The notes under the pieces are model-generated. The model searched no databases and had not been told where the DNA came from. It saw only the letters and a list, made by a program, of their open reading frames with translations. The position numbers and the translations under genes are program-made. From assembly GCA_905188085.1 (NCBI GenBank), contig CAJJKN010000008.1, positions 1 to 64,000 of the forward strand: DNA of 64,000 bases, written 5' to 3'. Below, piece by piece: positions 1 to 8,443 of the stretch. Numbering within the stretch: position 1 is the first letter of the stretch; every line of letters begins with the position of its first letter. The DNA comes from an uncultured Bacillota bacterium (GTDB taxonomy: Bacteria; Bacillota; Clostridia; Christensenellales; QAND01).

Positions 1-50
1 AAAACCATTGATTTTATTAGCTTTTTGCCGCTATCGCTATCACACCTCAT
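1..50 (-). CDS. 5' end of a gene running off the left edge
   Basis: An ATG at 48-50 (minus strand) is preceded by a strong AGGAGG eight bases upstream and opens a frame (MRCDSDSGKKLIKSMV) that continues past base 1. It lies downstream of the phoU terminator and so is probably a separate unit. Only 16 codons are visible, so no function can be given. The start call rests on the ribosome binding site alone; a short leader ORF beginning at a GTG near 110 is an alternative use of this leader. Confidence 0.4.
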   Translation of the reverse strand, partial: MRCDSDSGKKLIKSMV

Positions 51-150
51 TATTTTTCCCTCCTGAATTTTCTTTTTAACAGACAATTCCGGCTTTTACA
101 ATGCAGCGTTTCACGCTCCTCACCTCTTTGTTTTCAGTATACCAAAAACA

Positions 151-174
151 AAAAAGCCCCGCAAACATCGGGGC
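151..174 (-). terminator. Terminator of the pstCAB-phoU operon
   Basis: Reading the minus strand, GCCCCG and CGGGGC arms close a short loop and are followed by a T tract. It sits directly after the phoU stop. The other strand also has a T tract, so it could work in both directions. Confidence 0.85.
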
Positions 175-181
175 TTTTTGC

Positions 182-853
182 TTAATCTCTTTCCAGCAGC
201 GCTTCTTTCGGGTGCCGCCCGGTGGCCAGGTAAATGGCCCATTCCGCAATGTTTGTGGCGTGGTCGCCGATGCGCTCGATGTATTTGGCTATCATCATGG
301 TGTCCACCGCCGCCATCGCATCTGTCGGCTGGTGGCTGATCACGTCCGCCAGCCCCGCCACGCAGGCGGAAAACAGCCGGTTGATGGGCTCGTCGCCCTC
401 CATCACCTTTCTGGCCAGCGCCTCGTCCTCGTCAAAATAGGCGCCCAGCGCGTCGTTAAATTGCTGCATGGCCTGCGCCATCATTTCCAACAGAAGTTCG
501 GACGGCGCCAAGTGCGGGGCCGTGCCGCTGCGCTCGATAATTTCGCAAATATCCGCGCATTGGTCGGCGGCGCGCTCCAAGTCCGTTATGATCTTCAGCG
601 CCGCGGTAATCAGCCGCAAATCGCCGGCAATCGGGCTCTCCCGTTTAATCAGCGATAGGCATGTTTGCTCTATATGCCGTTCAAAGCGGTTGATCGCCAC
701 ATCGCCCTCTTGAATCCTGTGCGCCCGTTTTACGTCGCTCGTCTCCAAAATTTCGCTGGTCTTGCGCAAAATGCCGTTTACCATCGAGCCCATATCCATC
801 AAATCCGCCGTCAGGCCGGAAAGCTCTTTGTCAAATCTTTCGCGTGGTGGCAT
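182..853 (-). CDS. phoU: PhoU, phosphate uptake regulator
   Basis: Cytoplasmic adaptor that in characterised bacteria links the Pst transporter to the PhoR sensor and restrains the Pho response when phosphate is plentiful. The 223-residue product has the usual family length and two similar helical halves, each with the acidic PhoU signature (EGDVAINRFE near residue 49, and EGDEPINRLF in the second half). The ATG is preceded by AAAGGAGG at good spacing. It is the last gene of pstC-pstA-pstB-phoU, 15 bases after pstB, and is followed by a terminator. It is expected to be co-induced from the Pho box upstream of pstC. Identification is secure from sequence and context. Confidence 0.96.
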   Translation of the reverse strand: MPPRERFDKELSGLTADLMDMGSMVNGILRKTSEILETSDVKRAHRIQEGDVAINRFERHIEQTCLSLIKRESPIAGDLRLITAALKIITDLERAADQCADICEIIERSGTAPHLAPSELLLEMMAQAMQQFNDALGAYFDEDEALARKVMEGDEPINRLFSACVAGLADVISHQPTDAMAAVDTMMIAKYIERIGDHATNIAEWAIYLATGRHPKEALLERD

Positions 854-868
854 ATCTGTTTCCTCCTT

Positions 869-1633
869 TTAACCGAAACGCCCGGTAATATAATCTTCTG
901 TGCGCTTATCCCTGGGCTTGGAAAAGATCTGGTCCGTCTCGTCATATTCCACAATCTCTCCGTGCAGGAAAAACGCCGTTTTATCCGAAATACGCCCTGC
1001 CTGCTGCATGTTGTGCGTCACGATGACAATGGTATATTTTTCCTTCAGTTCGCCCATCAAGTCCTCCACGCGCGAAGTAGAAATCGGGTCCAGCGCGCTG
1101 GTCGGCTCATCCATCAGCAGCACTTCCGGCTCCACGGCCAGCAGCCTTGCAATGCACAGCCGCTGCTGCTGCCCGCCGGAAAGGCCCATGGCGCTGGTTT
1201 TCAGCCTGTCGTGCACCTCTTCCCACAGTGCCGCGCCCTTCAGGCTTTTTTCCACAATGGCGTCCAGCTCGCTCTTTTTCTTAATGCCGTGCGTGCGCGG
1301 CCCATAGGCAATGTTGTCATAGATAGACATGGGAAACGGGTTCGGCTTTTGAAACACCATCCCCACGCGTTTTCTCAATTGCGAAACATCATATTCTTTA
1401 TAAGCATCTTTCCCTTCAAAGAGAATTTCGCCCTCTGTTTTCACGCCCTCTATCAAATCGTTCATCCGGTTCAGCGTGCGCAAAAATGTGGATTTCCCGC
1501 AGCCCGAAGGGCCGATCAGCGCCGTGATCTCGTTGCGCGGCACTTCTATATCGATGTCTTTGAGCGCCTGTTTTTCTCCGTAATATAAATTCAAATGCTT
1601 CGCCTGAAGAATCGGGCTTTCAATCGGTTTCAT
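869..1633 (-). CDS. pstB: PstB, phosphate ABC transporter ATPase
   Basis: ATP-hydrolysing subunit of the high-affinity phosphate importer PstSCAB. The 254-residue product carries Walker A (GPSGCGKST), the Q-loop with the PstB-typical FQKPNPFPMS, the ABC signature LSGGQQQR, Walker B (LLMDEP) and the switch His in IVTHNMQQ. Its ATG overlaps the pstA stop by four bases (ATGA), indicating translational coupling, and phoU follows 15 bases later. Nothing unusual was seen. Confidence 0.97.
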   Translation of the reverse strand: MKPIESPILQAKHLNLYYGEKQALKDIDIEVPRNEITALIGPSGCGKSTFLRTLNRMNDLIEGVKTEGEILFEGKDAYKEYDVSQLRKRVGMVFQKPNPFPMSIYDNIAYGPRTHGIKKKSELDAIVEKSLKGAALWEEVHDRLKTSAMGLSGGQQQRLCIARLLAVEPEVLLMDEPTSALDPISTSRVEDLMGELKEKYTIVIVTHNMQQAGRISDKTAFFLHGEIVEYDETDQIFSKPRDKRTEDYITGRFG

Positions 1634-2478
1634 GCTTTGCCTCCCTTTGCTTTCTTTCCTACCATCTTGGCCGCCATCGTGGCCAGCTGATTGATCAGCG
1701 CCACAATCACCAACAGCACCACCGCCACGGCAAACGCGGATTCAAACGACACGCCTTCCTTGGCCAGAAAATACAGGTGAACCGACAGCGAGCGCCCGGA
1801 CGAGAATATCCCGGACGGCATCCCCACCGTGGAGCCCATCGTGTAGATAATCGCGGCCGTTTCGCCCACAATACGCCCGATGGATAAAATCACGGAGGTT
1901 AAAATCCCGCTCATCGCGTTTGGCAAAACCACTTTGCAAATCGTGCGCAGTTTGCCCGCGCCCAGCGCCAGCGAGCCCTCGCGGTAGCTGTCCGGCACAC
2001 TGCCCAGCGCCTGTTCGGTGTTGCGCACTACCACCGGCAAACACATCACCGCCAGCGTCAGCGCCCCGGATACTATGCTGTATTTCAGTCCCAAAAACAC
2101 CACAAACATCGCATAGCCAAACAACCCGTACAATATGCTGGGAATGCCGGCCAGGCTTTCCGTGGCAAAGCGGATCATTTCCAATCCCCGCCCTTTTTTG
2201 GCATATTCGTTTAGATAAATCGCCGCGCAAATGCCAATCGGCGTTACGATAATCAGCGTGGTAACCACCAGCAGCAGCGTGGAAACAATCATCGTCTGAA
2301 TCCCATACTGCCCCACGCCCGGCTTATACGGCGTGGTAAACAAATCCAAACTCAAATTCGGAATGCCTTTGATCAGAATATAGCCGATGATCCCCACCAG
2401 CGTCAGGCCCACCAGCGCCGCGCACAAATAAATCGCGCCCTTTAGCAAGACGTCTGCTTTGCGTTTTTTGTGTTTCAT
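1630..2478 (-). CDS. pstA: PstA, phosphate ABC transporter permease
   Basis: Membrane permease of the PstSCAB phosphate importer. The 282-residue product shows about six hydrophobic segments, an N-terminal one near residues 13-35, and the cytoplasmic EAA-type loop (SYREGSLALGAGKLRTI) that contacts PstB. The start overlaps the pstC stop by four bases, and its stop overlaps pstB in the same way, so pstC-pstA-pstB are coupled. Length is normal for PstA. Confidence 0.95.
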   Translation of the reverse strand: MKHKKRKADVLLKGAIYLCAALVGLTLVGIIGYILIKGIPNLSLDLFTTPYKPGVGQYGIQTMIVSTLLLVVTTLIIVTPIGICAAIYLNEYAKKGRGLEMIRFATESLAGIPSILYGLFGYAMFVVFLGLKYSIVSGALTLAVMCLPVVVRNTEQALGSVPDSYREGSLALGAGKLRTICKVVLPNAMSGILTSVILSIGRIVGETAAIIYTMGSTVGMPSGIFSSGRSLSVHLYFLAKEGVSFESAFAVAVVLLVIVALINQLATMAAKMVGKKAKGGKA

Positions 2479-3377
2479 CTTGCTTTCTCCTTTTTCGGCT
2501 TTGTCAGTTTTCTAAGCAGCCCGTTGATCGCCATGATAAACAGGAACAGGATCACGCCTGTGGCAAACAGCGCCTCCTGGTGCAGGCCGCTGGCATAGCT
2601 CATTTCCATGGCGATGTTGCTTGTCATCGTCCGCACCGGGTCCAACAGCGAGCCCGGCATCGTCGGCCGGTTGCCGGCCACCAGCATCACGGCCATCGTT
2701 TCGCCGATGGCGCGCCCCATGCCCAGCACCACGCCGGCCAAAATCGTCTTTTTCGCCGCCGGCAGCACCACGGTAAACAGCGTCTGCATATGCGTGGCGC
2801 CCAGCGCCAGCGCCCCTTCCCTGTATTCATGCGGCACGGTCTGAATCGCGTCCATGGTTATGGAAATCACCGTTGGCAAAATCATGATAGACAAAATGAT
2901 CACCGCCGCCAGCATGCTCAGCCCGTTGCCGCCGATACATTGGCGAATCAGCGGCACCAGCACTACCAGCCCGAAAAACCCGTATACCACAGACGGAATG
3001 CCCGCCAACAGGTCTATACACGGTTTTAACAGCCGCCGCCCGCGCTTGCCCGCCAAGTCCGTCATATAACAAGCCGCCAAAATGCCGATCACAGAACCGA
3101 TGATCACGCTGATCAGCGCCGTAATCAACGACGTTACAATCATCGGCAAAATGCCGAATTGCATCGTCGTCGGCTTCCATATCGACCCGAAGATGAACGA
3201 AAACACCCCAATTTGCGAAATCGCCGGCAGCCCTTTGATAAAGATAAACACCGAAATCAAAACCACCGCCAACACCGACACGCTCGCGCACAGGAAAAAT
3301 CCCCCCTCGAAAATGCGCTCGCCCGGGGTGCGTGCGTCCACTTTTCTTCTGTTTGTTCTTTCTCTTAGCTTTTTCAT
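2475..3377 (-). CDS. pstC: PstC, phosphate ABC transporter permease
   Basis: Second membrane permease of the phosphate importer and first gene of pstC-pstA-pstB-phoU. From the chosen ATG (3377) the product is 300 residues, normal for PstC, with a basic N terminus (KKLRERTNRRK), about six membrane segments and the EAA loop (EYREGALALGATHM). The frame stays open to 3509 and an upstream ATG at 3488 has a good GGAGGGG, but that sequence is the 3' arm of the terminator of the gene upstream, and the extension would put the Pho box inside the coding region. The chosen start has no convincing ribosome binding site and lies immediately after a TATAAT, so the message may be leaderless. Confidence 0.9.
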   Translation of the reverse strand: MKKLRERTNRRKVDARTPGERIFEGGFFLCASVSVLAVVLISVFIFIKGLPAISQIGVFSFIFGSIWKPTTMQFGILPMIVTSLITALISVIIGSVIGILAACYMTDLAGKRGRRLLKPCIDLLAGIPSVVYGFFGLVVLVPLIRQCIGGNGLSMLAAVIILSIMILPTVISITMDAIQTVPHEYREGALALGATHMQTLFTVVLPAAKKTILAGVVLGMGRAIGETMAVMLVAGNRPTMPGSLLDPVRTMTSNIAMEMSYASGLHQEALFATGVILFLFIMAINGLLRKLTKPKKEKAR

Positions 3378-3383
3378 ATCCTC

Positions 3384-3460
3384 ATTATAGGAATGCGCTG
3401 TTTTCGCCAGGTTATGCAAAGTTAAACTGTGGGTTAAACAATCGTTAACCCCGCTTAACA
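3384..3460 (-). promoter_or_regulatory. Pho box and -10 of the pstCAB-phoU operon
   Basis: Four TTAA cores (GTTAA at 3421, 3433 and 3444, CTTAA at 3454 on the plus strand) recur at 10-12 bp, the arrangement bound by PhoP in Gram-positive bacteria. A perfect TATAAT follows at 3384-3389 (minus strand) with no good -35, as is common for activator-dependent promoters. The spacing predicts a transcript start at or next to the pstC ATG. Confidence 0.75.
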
Positions 3461-3490
3461 TTTCCCCTTTGTCTTTGTCCCGCGCCATAC

Positions 3491-3526
3491 AAAAAGCCCC
3501 TCCGCACAAACCGTCATGCAGAGGGG
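3491..3526 (-). terminator. Terminator of the VOC-fold gene
   Basis: Minus-strand stem CCCCTC/GAGGGG, extended by GCA/TGC across a wobble, followed by a TTTTT tract. It insulates the pst operon from the gene upstream. Its 3' arm mimics a ribosome binding site for an upstream ATG of pstC. Confidence 0.75.
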
Positions 3527-3537
3527 TCCTTTCTTTA

Positions 3538-3936
3538 TTATAAGATTTGTTCTATTTGCAGGCGCTCATCGTCCGGCCCGCGAAAGATTGCGTTTCTCTC
3601 CCCGTTGGGATACAACAGCGGGTCATATTCCTCGCTTTGAAATTCAATGCCCTTTTCCTTCAACGCCGCCATGGCCTCGGCCAGGTTTTCCACCTGCATA
3701 CACAGATGGTTGATCGTGCCGTCTATCCCGTCCCGCTGGCTTCTGCCGCCGCCGCGTTTCACCAGCTCAATGGTCACACCGTGCGTTTTCATAAAATGCA
3801 ACCGGGTGCCGTTTTCATGCACGCAATCCCATACGTCCTCAAAACCCAACACCTCTTTGTAAAACGCCCTCGAGCGCTCTATGTCCGATACAAAAATCGC
3901 CACATGCCCCAGGCCAATCAGCCCAAGTTCTGCCAC
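3538..3936 (-). CDS. VOC superfamily (glyoxalase-fold) protein
   Basis: Small single-domain protein of the vicinal-oxygen-chelate superfamily, 132 residues from a GTG start with AAGGAG six bases upstream. The open frame extends further, but that part overlaps the upstream PepSY gene. Visible are the first metal-ligand His in LGHVAIFVSDIERSRAFY, a second conserved segment beginning NHLCMQVENL, and the C-terminal FRGPDDERLQI, where the last ligand (Glu) is expected. Family members isomerise or detoxify small molecules such as methylglyoxal or resist antibiotics; the substrate here cannot be told. It follows the PepSY gene by about 30 bases and is closed by a terminator. Confidence 0.85.
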   Translation of the reverse strand: MAELGLIGLGHVAIFVSDIERSRAFYKEVLGFEDVWDCVHENGTRLHFMKTHGVTIELVKRGGGRSQRDGIDGTINHLCMQVENLAEAMAALKEKGIEFQSEEYDPLLYPNGERNAIFRGPDDERLQIEQIL

Positions 3937-3964
3937 TGATTCTCCTTCTTTCTGCCTTTCGGCG

Positions 3965-4570
3965 TTATCTTTTCTCCTTTTCCCAGGAAAGCACCTTGCC
4001 GGTTTCCGCGTCAATTTCAAATTCATATTTCACTTGTCCGCAAACAAATTCGCCTTCATAGACCGGCCGTCCGTCCTCCATGTCTTTTTTCATGCTGAAC
4101 ACAGAAATATCGGCTGATTTCACACCGGCACGCTTGAGAGCAATCTCCTTGGCCTCTTGCTTGGAAATCTCTTTCTTTGATGCATTCTGTTTCTTTTTCG
4201 CCGTTTTTTTCGCATCTTTAATTTCCGTTTCATGCTTTAAAATTTCGCCGTCTTTTCTGCTGATCTCGTATTCATATTTCGTATTATCCACATAAAATTC
4301 TATCTCATATGTTTTCTGTCCGTCCTCCGTGTCTTTTTTCATGCTGTATCCGGACAGGTTTTCCTCTTTCACGCCGGCATGCGCCAGTGCAATCTCCTTG
4401 GCTCTCTCTTCGGAAATTCCCTCCGCCGTTTGGGTCGGCTGCTCCTGTGTCGATTGTATGGTTTGTGTCGGTTCCTCGGGCTTGTTTTGCACGGCCGGCC
4501 CGCAGCCCGATGCTGCCAGGCATATCATCGCCGCCATCATCCAAAGTCCCATCCTATGTCTTTTTTTCAT
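3965..4570 (-). CDS. Lipoprotein with two PepSY domains
   Basis: A 201-residue secreted lipoprotein. The signal peptide ends in a lipobox (LAASGC, Cys near residue 23), followed by a Thr/Gln-rich linker and two tandem PepSY repeats of about 60 residues each (residues ~50-115 and ~133-201). Both repeats begin with a Glu/Ala-rich helix (AKEIALAHAGV, AKEIALKRAGV) and share a YSMKKD/FSMKKD strand. PepSY domains are known as propeptide or inhibitor modules of extracellular proteases; no protease lies next to it, so its partner is unknown. The ATG has AAAGGAGGG, with a TATAAT-like -10 further upstream. Confidence 0.88.
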   Translation of the reverse strand: MKKRHRMGLWMMAAMICLAASGCGPAVQNKPEEPTQTIQSTQEQPTQTAEGISEERAKEIALAHAGVKEENLSGYSMKKDTEDGQKTYEIEFYVDNTKYEYEISRKDGEILKHETEIKDAKKTAKKKQNASKKEISKQEAKEIALKRAGVKSADISVFSMKKDMEDGRPVYEGEFVCGQVKYEFEIDAETGKVLSWEKEKR

Positions 4571-4754
4571 TGGGTCCCTCCTTTATTACGTTATATTATG
4601 ATTATACAAAAAAAGCCTTTCTCTCATCAATATAATTCTTAGTGAAACCGTCATATTTTCTTTTATTATCAATCTTTATATATTTTTCTTATTCTATTCT
4701 TGTTATATTTCTTTTAATTTCATATCACGAATACTGCTTTTTGAACTTTGGGGC

Positions 4755-4785
4755 AAAAAAAGAACGCCTTCATCCTCGGCGTTCT
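4755..4785 (-). terminator. Terminator after phoR
   Basis: Minus-strand GAACGCC/GGCGTTC stem followed by six or more T. The 5' arm belongs to a 13-base direct repeat (two copies of AAAGAACGCCGAG), so alternative pairings are possible. Confidence 0.8.
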
Positions 4786-4803
4786 TTCTCGGCGTTCTTT
4801 TTC

Positions 4804-6600
4804 TTATGTACGGTTCTCCTCATTGTACACCGGCAGGGTAAAGGAAAACGTCGTCGTTTGCCCCGGCACGCTGGAAACCGTGATGCTCTCGCCCATGCGC
4901 TGCAAAATCTCGCTGGCAATGGAAAGCCCCAGCCCTGTGCCGCCGCCGGTGTGCGCTTTGTCCGCCTTGTAAAACCGCTCAAACACATGCGGCAAATCCT
5001 CCGGCGCTATGCCGTCGCCGCTGTTTCTCACGCGCACCAGAATTTTATTCTGCACCGCCTCTGTTTCAATCCACACCCGCCCCTCGGTCGGGGTGAATTT
5101 AAACGCATTGTCCAGCAAAATCGTCAAGATCTGTTCTATCCGGTCCGCGTTGGCCCAGGCCTCCGGGCAGTTTTGTACCGGTTTCGTGGTAAAGGCAATG
5201 CCCTTTTCCTCTGCCAGCGTTTCATACCGCATCGGCATTTCCTCCACCAGCTCCGTCACGTTCAGCCGCGCCGGTTCCATGGCCTCCGTGCCGCTTTGCA
5301 GGCGGGAAAGCTCCAGCAGATCGTCAATCAAACGCGACAGCCGCAAGCATTCGTGCAAAATATAGCCGTAATAGCGCGCTCTATCCTCCTCGGTTTTGAT
5401 CAGCCCGTCGGACAGCGCCTCCGTCAGCCCGCGCACCGCACTCAGCGGCGTGCGCAATTCGTGCGAAACGTTGGCCACATAATCCTTTCTCGTCTGCTCC
5501 AACCGCTCTGCCTGGGTAATATCGCGGAACAGCGCCACCGCGCCCACGCACCGCGCCGTATCGCTGATCAGTGGGTGCATCGTCACGCCTACAATCGTGC
5601 TGCCTATTTGCAAATTCAGCTGCGTATCCTCTTTGTTTTGCATGCAGCTCTGAAACGCGTGCAGCAAATCCGTCACATACGGCAGGCTGTCCCATTCGTT
5701 AAAGCCCTGTTCCAAGCTCAGCAGCTGATACAGCGCCGGGTTGGTATGGGTAATCTGCAAATGCATATCCACCGCCATAATGCCCTCTGCCAGGCCGTTG
5801 AGCGTTTGCCGCAGCCGGTTTCTTTCCACCGTCAGCGCCGAAATCGTAACCGACAGCTGCTCGCTCAACACGTTCAGCTGCGTGGCCAGCATGCCGATTT
5901 CTCCGCCTACGGATTCATCCGCCCGCACGGAAAAATCGCCGCCCACCATCGCCGTCGCCACGTCCTGCATCTGGGAAATCGGCTTTGTGATGTGCCTTGT
6001 CAAAAAATACATCGGAATAAATGCGATAAGGCTGGCCACCAGCATGCTCAAAAACAATACCGGCACCAGGCCCTTAAACGTGTCTTTGATTTCGCTGGCC
6101 GGCATTGTCAGCGCCACCACCGCCACAATCGTCCCGTCTTTATAAATCGGGGTAATCACGGTGTAGATTTCGCCGATCTCCTCGTTCAAATCATGCGTTT
6201 CTATCACCGTATAGCCGTTTTCCAATACGGTCTGCACGCTGGTGCGAATCAATTCCAAAATATTGTCGCTCTGCCCTTTTAGCAAAAACTTAGCCGGCCT
6301 GTCGTCGGTAGAGCGCATGATCAGCTTCCCCTCGCTGTTAAACACCTGCATCTGGCTGTCCGTAATCACCCCGGACATGCTCAGCGCGCGCTCAAATTCG
6401 CGCAGCGTCATCTCTTCGGATTGATATTGCAGATAATAGCTGGAAACCACCTCCGCGCTGAGTTGCAATTCCTTTACCCGCTCGTTGGCAAAGGTCTTAG
6501 GCCCCACGGAAGCGTAGATCAGCGCCGTCATCAAGCTGGCCACCAGCACCACCAGCAGCGTTGTAAACAACAGCCGCGGCAAAAGACGAAGCCGCTTCAT
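4804..6600 (-). CDS. phoR: PhoR-type sensor histidine kinase
   Basis: Membrane sensor kinase of the phosphate-starvation two-component system, 598 residues. Order: TM1 (about residues 9-30), extracytoplasmic sensor region (about 31-175), TM2 (about 177-199), HAMP, a PAS domain, a HisKA box with the phosphorylated His in VSHELRTPLSA, and a HATPase_c domain with an N box (LLDNAFKFT), a G1-like segment (SGDGIAPEDLP) and GGTGLGLSIA. This TM-sensor-TM-HAMP-PAS layout is typical of Gram-positive PhoR. Its ATG overlaps the phoP stop by four bases. Assignment to phosphate rests on its position facing pstS and next to pstCAB-phoU. Confidence 0.93.
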   Translation of the reverse strand: MKRLRLLPRLLFTTLLVVLVASLMTALIYASVGPKTFANERVKELQLSAEVVSSYYLQYQSEEMTLREFERALSMSGVITDSQMQVFNSEGKLIMRSTDDRPAKFLLKGQSDNILELIRTSVQTVLENGYTVIETHDLNEEIGEIYTVITPIYKDGTIVAVVALTMPASEIKDTFKGLVPVLFLSMLVASLIAFIPMYFLTRHITKPISQMQDVATAMVGGDFSVRADESVGGEIGMLATQLNVLSEQLSVTISALTVERNRLRQTLNGLAEGIMAVDMHLQITHTNPALYQLLSLEQGFNEWDSLPYVTDLLHAFQSCMQNKEDTQLNLQIGSTIVGVTMHPLISDTARCVGAVALFRDITQAERLEQTRKDYVANVSHELRTPLSAVRGLTEALSDGLIKTEEDRARYYGYILHECLRLSRLIDDLLELSRLQSGTEAMEPARLNVTELVEEMPMRYETLAEEKGIAFTTKPVQNCPEAWANADRIEQILTILLDNAFKFTPTEGRVWIETEAVQNKILVRVRNSGDGIAPEDLPHVFERFYKADKAHTGGGTGLGLSIASEILQRMGESITVSSVPGQTTTFSFTLPVYNEENRT

Positions 6601-7292
6601 GCTTCCACTTCAAATTTGTATCCGACGCCGTAAATCGTCCGGATGCCAAATCCCTTTGCATCTTCCGGAAATTTTTGGCGAATGCGTTTGATCTGCGTGT
6701 CCACAGCGCGCGTATCGCCAAAATAATCATAGCCCCATACCCTGGATAAAATCTGCTCTCTGTCAAACACCTGGCCGGGATGCGAGGCCAACAGATACAA
6801 AATTTCCACTTCCTTGGGCGTAAACGGAATGGCCTTTCCATTCACTTTCACTTCGTAGTTGGCCAGGTTGATCGTCAGCCCGTCAAAGCGCAGCACGCGC
6901 GAATTGTCCTCCGTGCCGCTCTCGTTTACCCTTCTTAACACCGCTTTGATGCGCGCCACCACTTCCCGCGGCGAAAACGGCTTTACAATATAGTCGTCCG
7001 CGCCCAGCTCCAGGCCCAAAATGCGGTCTATCTCTTCTCCTTTGGCCGTCAGCATCAAAATGGGCATGTTGCTGTTTTTGCGCACCTCGCGGCACACCTC
7101 TATTCCGGAAATCTGCGGCATCATCAAATCCAAAATCATCAAATCCGGCTTTTTCTCTTCCACCAGCTTCAGCGCCTGCGCCCCATCATAGGCGGAGATC
7201 ATCTGATATCCTTCGTTTTTCAAATATATCCCCAGCGCTTCGTGCACCATGGGCTGGTCATCACATACCAAAATCAACGGCGTTGCAGACAT
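6597..7292 (-). CDS. phoP: PhoP/PhoB-type response regulator
   Basis: OmpR-family DNA-binding response regulator of the phosphate system, about 231 residues. The receiver domain (about 1-120) shows the acidic pair (VCDDQ), the phosphoacceptor Asp in LMILDLMMP, the Thr of MLTAKG and the Lys of YIVKPFSPRE. A winged-helix Trans_reg_C domain follows, with RVWGYDYFGDTRAVDTQIKR as recognition region. The ATG at 7292 has GAGGTG six bases upstream; a GTG nine bases earlier is less likely. It is transcribed with phoR and divergently from pstS, and should bind the TTAAC repeats found upstream of pstC and pstS. Confidence 0.93.
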   Translation of the reverse strand: MSATPLILVCDDQPMVHEALGIYLKNEGYQMISAYDGAQALKLVEEKKPDLMILDLMMPQISGIEVCREVRKNSNMPILMLTAKGEEIDRILGLELGADDYIVKPFSPREVVARIKAVLRRVNESGTEDNSRVLRFDGLTINLANYEVKVNGKAIPFTPKEVEILYLLASHPGQVFDREQILSRVWGYDYFGDTRAVDTQIKRIRQKFPEDAKGFGIRTIYGVGYKFEVEA

Positions 7293-7453
7293 ATCTATCA
7301 CCTCATTTTTACTCTGCCTGTATTATATCACCGGTCAAATTCGATTCAATACATTTAAATGAACTGTTTCTTTTTTTCTGTCTGTTTGTCAAACTCCTGC
7401 CGTAAATCCCCTTTGTTTTCCCTTTTGCATAGTTTTTCTACGCCGGTGCAAAC

Positions 7454-7486
7454 TTAACAACGCGCTAACAATTCCTTTAAAAACAT
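7454..7486 (+). promoter_or_regulatory. Pho box upstream of pstS
   Basis: TTAACA at 7454, CTAACA at 7465 and TTTAAA at 7476 are exactly 11 bp apart, with a weaker fourth unit following, matching the PhoP-binding pattern of Gram-positive bacteria. The box lies in the phoP-pstS divergent region and may serve both. A TATGCT about 20 bases ahead of the pstS ribosome binding site could be the -10. Confidence 0.8.
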
Positions 7487-7574
7487 ACAACCTTTCGTTT
7501 ATGCCCGTTTAACATCCGGGCGTTATGCTATGGCCAACAAATCAAGAGGAACACAATCCAGGAGGAAACAAACT

Positions 7575-8384
7575 ATGAAACGTAAACTTCTTGCAACGAT
7601 GGGCCTTGTGGTCGCTTCCATGATGGTCTTTGCCGGCTGCGGTGCCGGCAACAGCACAGCCGGCGGCAACGAAAAGCTGATGGTCATCGGCTCCACTTCC
7701 GTTGAGCCGTTGATGCAGAAATTTATCGATACCTACACCACCGCCGATGTGGAAATGCAGGCCCCCGGTTCCAGCCAGGGCATCGCCGCCGCGCAGGACG
7801 GCACCGCCGATATCGGCATGAGCTCCCGCGAATTGAAAGACAGCGAAACCGGCCTGGACGCCACCGCCATTGCCTATGACGGCATCGTGGCCGTAGTAAA
7901 CCCCAATTGCCCGGTCAATGATTTAACCAAAGATCAGCTCACAAAAATCTTCAAAGGTGAAATCAAAAACTGGAAAGAGGTCGGCGGCCCGGACAAAGCC
8001 ATCGCCGTGTTCTACCGCGAAGCGGGTTCCGGCACGCGCGGCGCGTTTGAAGAGCTGCTCGGCCTGGAAAACGTGGATGAAAGCTTCGTAGCCGGCGTGA
8101 TGGATGCCACCAGCGGCGTCATCCAGTCCGTCAAAGGCAACGATGCCGCCATCGGCTACATCTCCTACGGCTCTATGAGCACGGATGTAAAGGCGCTGAA
8201 AGTAGACGGCGTTGAATGCACGCCGGAAACCGTGAAAGACAAAACCTACGCCATCGCCCGTCCGTTCCTGCTGGTCACCAAACAGGGCACGGACAACCCC
8301 GCCGCCAAAGCGTTCATCGATTATATCCTGAGCGACGCGGGGCAGAAAATCGTGACAGACAGCAACTATGTGTCTGTAAAATAA
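7575..8384 (+). CDS. pstS: PstS, phosphate-binding lipoprotein
   Basis: Extracellular phosphate receptor of the PstSCAB importer, 269 residues from the ATG at 7575, which follows AGGAGG at nine bases. The signal peptide ends in the lipobox FAGC. Typical PstS segments are present: GSTSVEPLMQ at the mature N terminus, PGSSQGI, DIGMSSRELK, the phosphate-contacting REAGSGTRGAF, and NDAAIGYISYGS. It is monocistronic, ends at its own terminator, and lies on the other strand from pstCAB-phoU, so binding protein and membrane complex are induced from two separate Pho boxes. Confidence 0.96.
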   Translation: MKRKLLATMGLVVASMMVFAGCGAGNSTAGGNEKLMVIGSTSVEPLMQKFIDTYTTADVEMQAPGSSQGIAAAQDGTADIGMSSRELKDSETGLDATAIAYDGIVAVVNPNCPVNDLTKDQLTKIFKGEIKNWKEVGGPDKAIAVFYREAGSGTRGAFEELLGLENVDESFVAGVMDATSGVIQSVKGNDAAIGYISYGSMSTDVKALKVDGVECTPETVKDKTYAIARPFLLVTKQGTDNPAAKAFIDYILSDAGQKIVTDSNYVSVK

Positions 8385-8418
8385 ACTCTCCCCAAAACCC
8401 CAAGATCAAGAAAGGAAA

Positions 8419-8443
8419 GGCCCTCTTTGAGGGTCTTTTTTTT
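8419..8443 (+). terminator. Terminator of pstS
   Basis: GGCCCTC/GAGGGTC stem with a three-base loop followed by eight T or more, shortly after the pstS stop. Confidence 0.9.

Noticed and set aside
3378..3509. Longer PstC starting at 3488 or 3509
   Set aside because: The upstream ribosome-binding-like sequence is the arm of a terminator, and the Pho box would fall inside the gene.
4642..6282. A 546-codon plus-strand frame antisense to phoR
   Set aside because: His/Arg/Gln-rich antisense shadow of a well-supported histidine kinase; no ribosome binding site or family.
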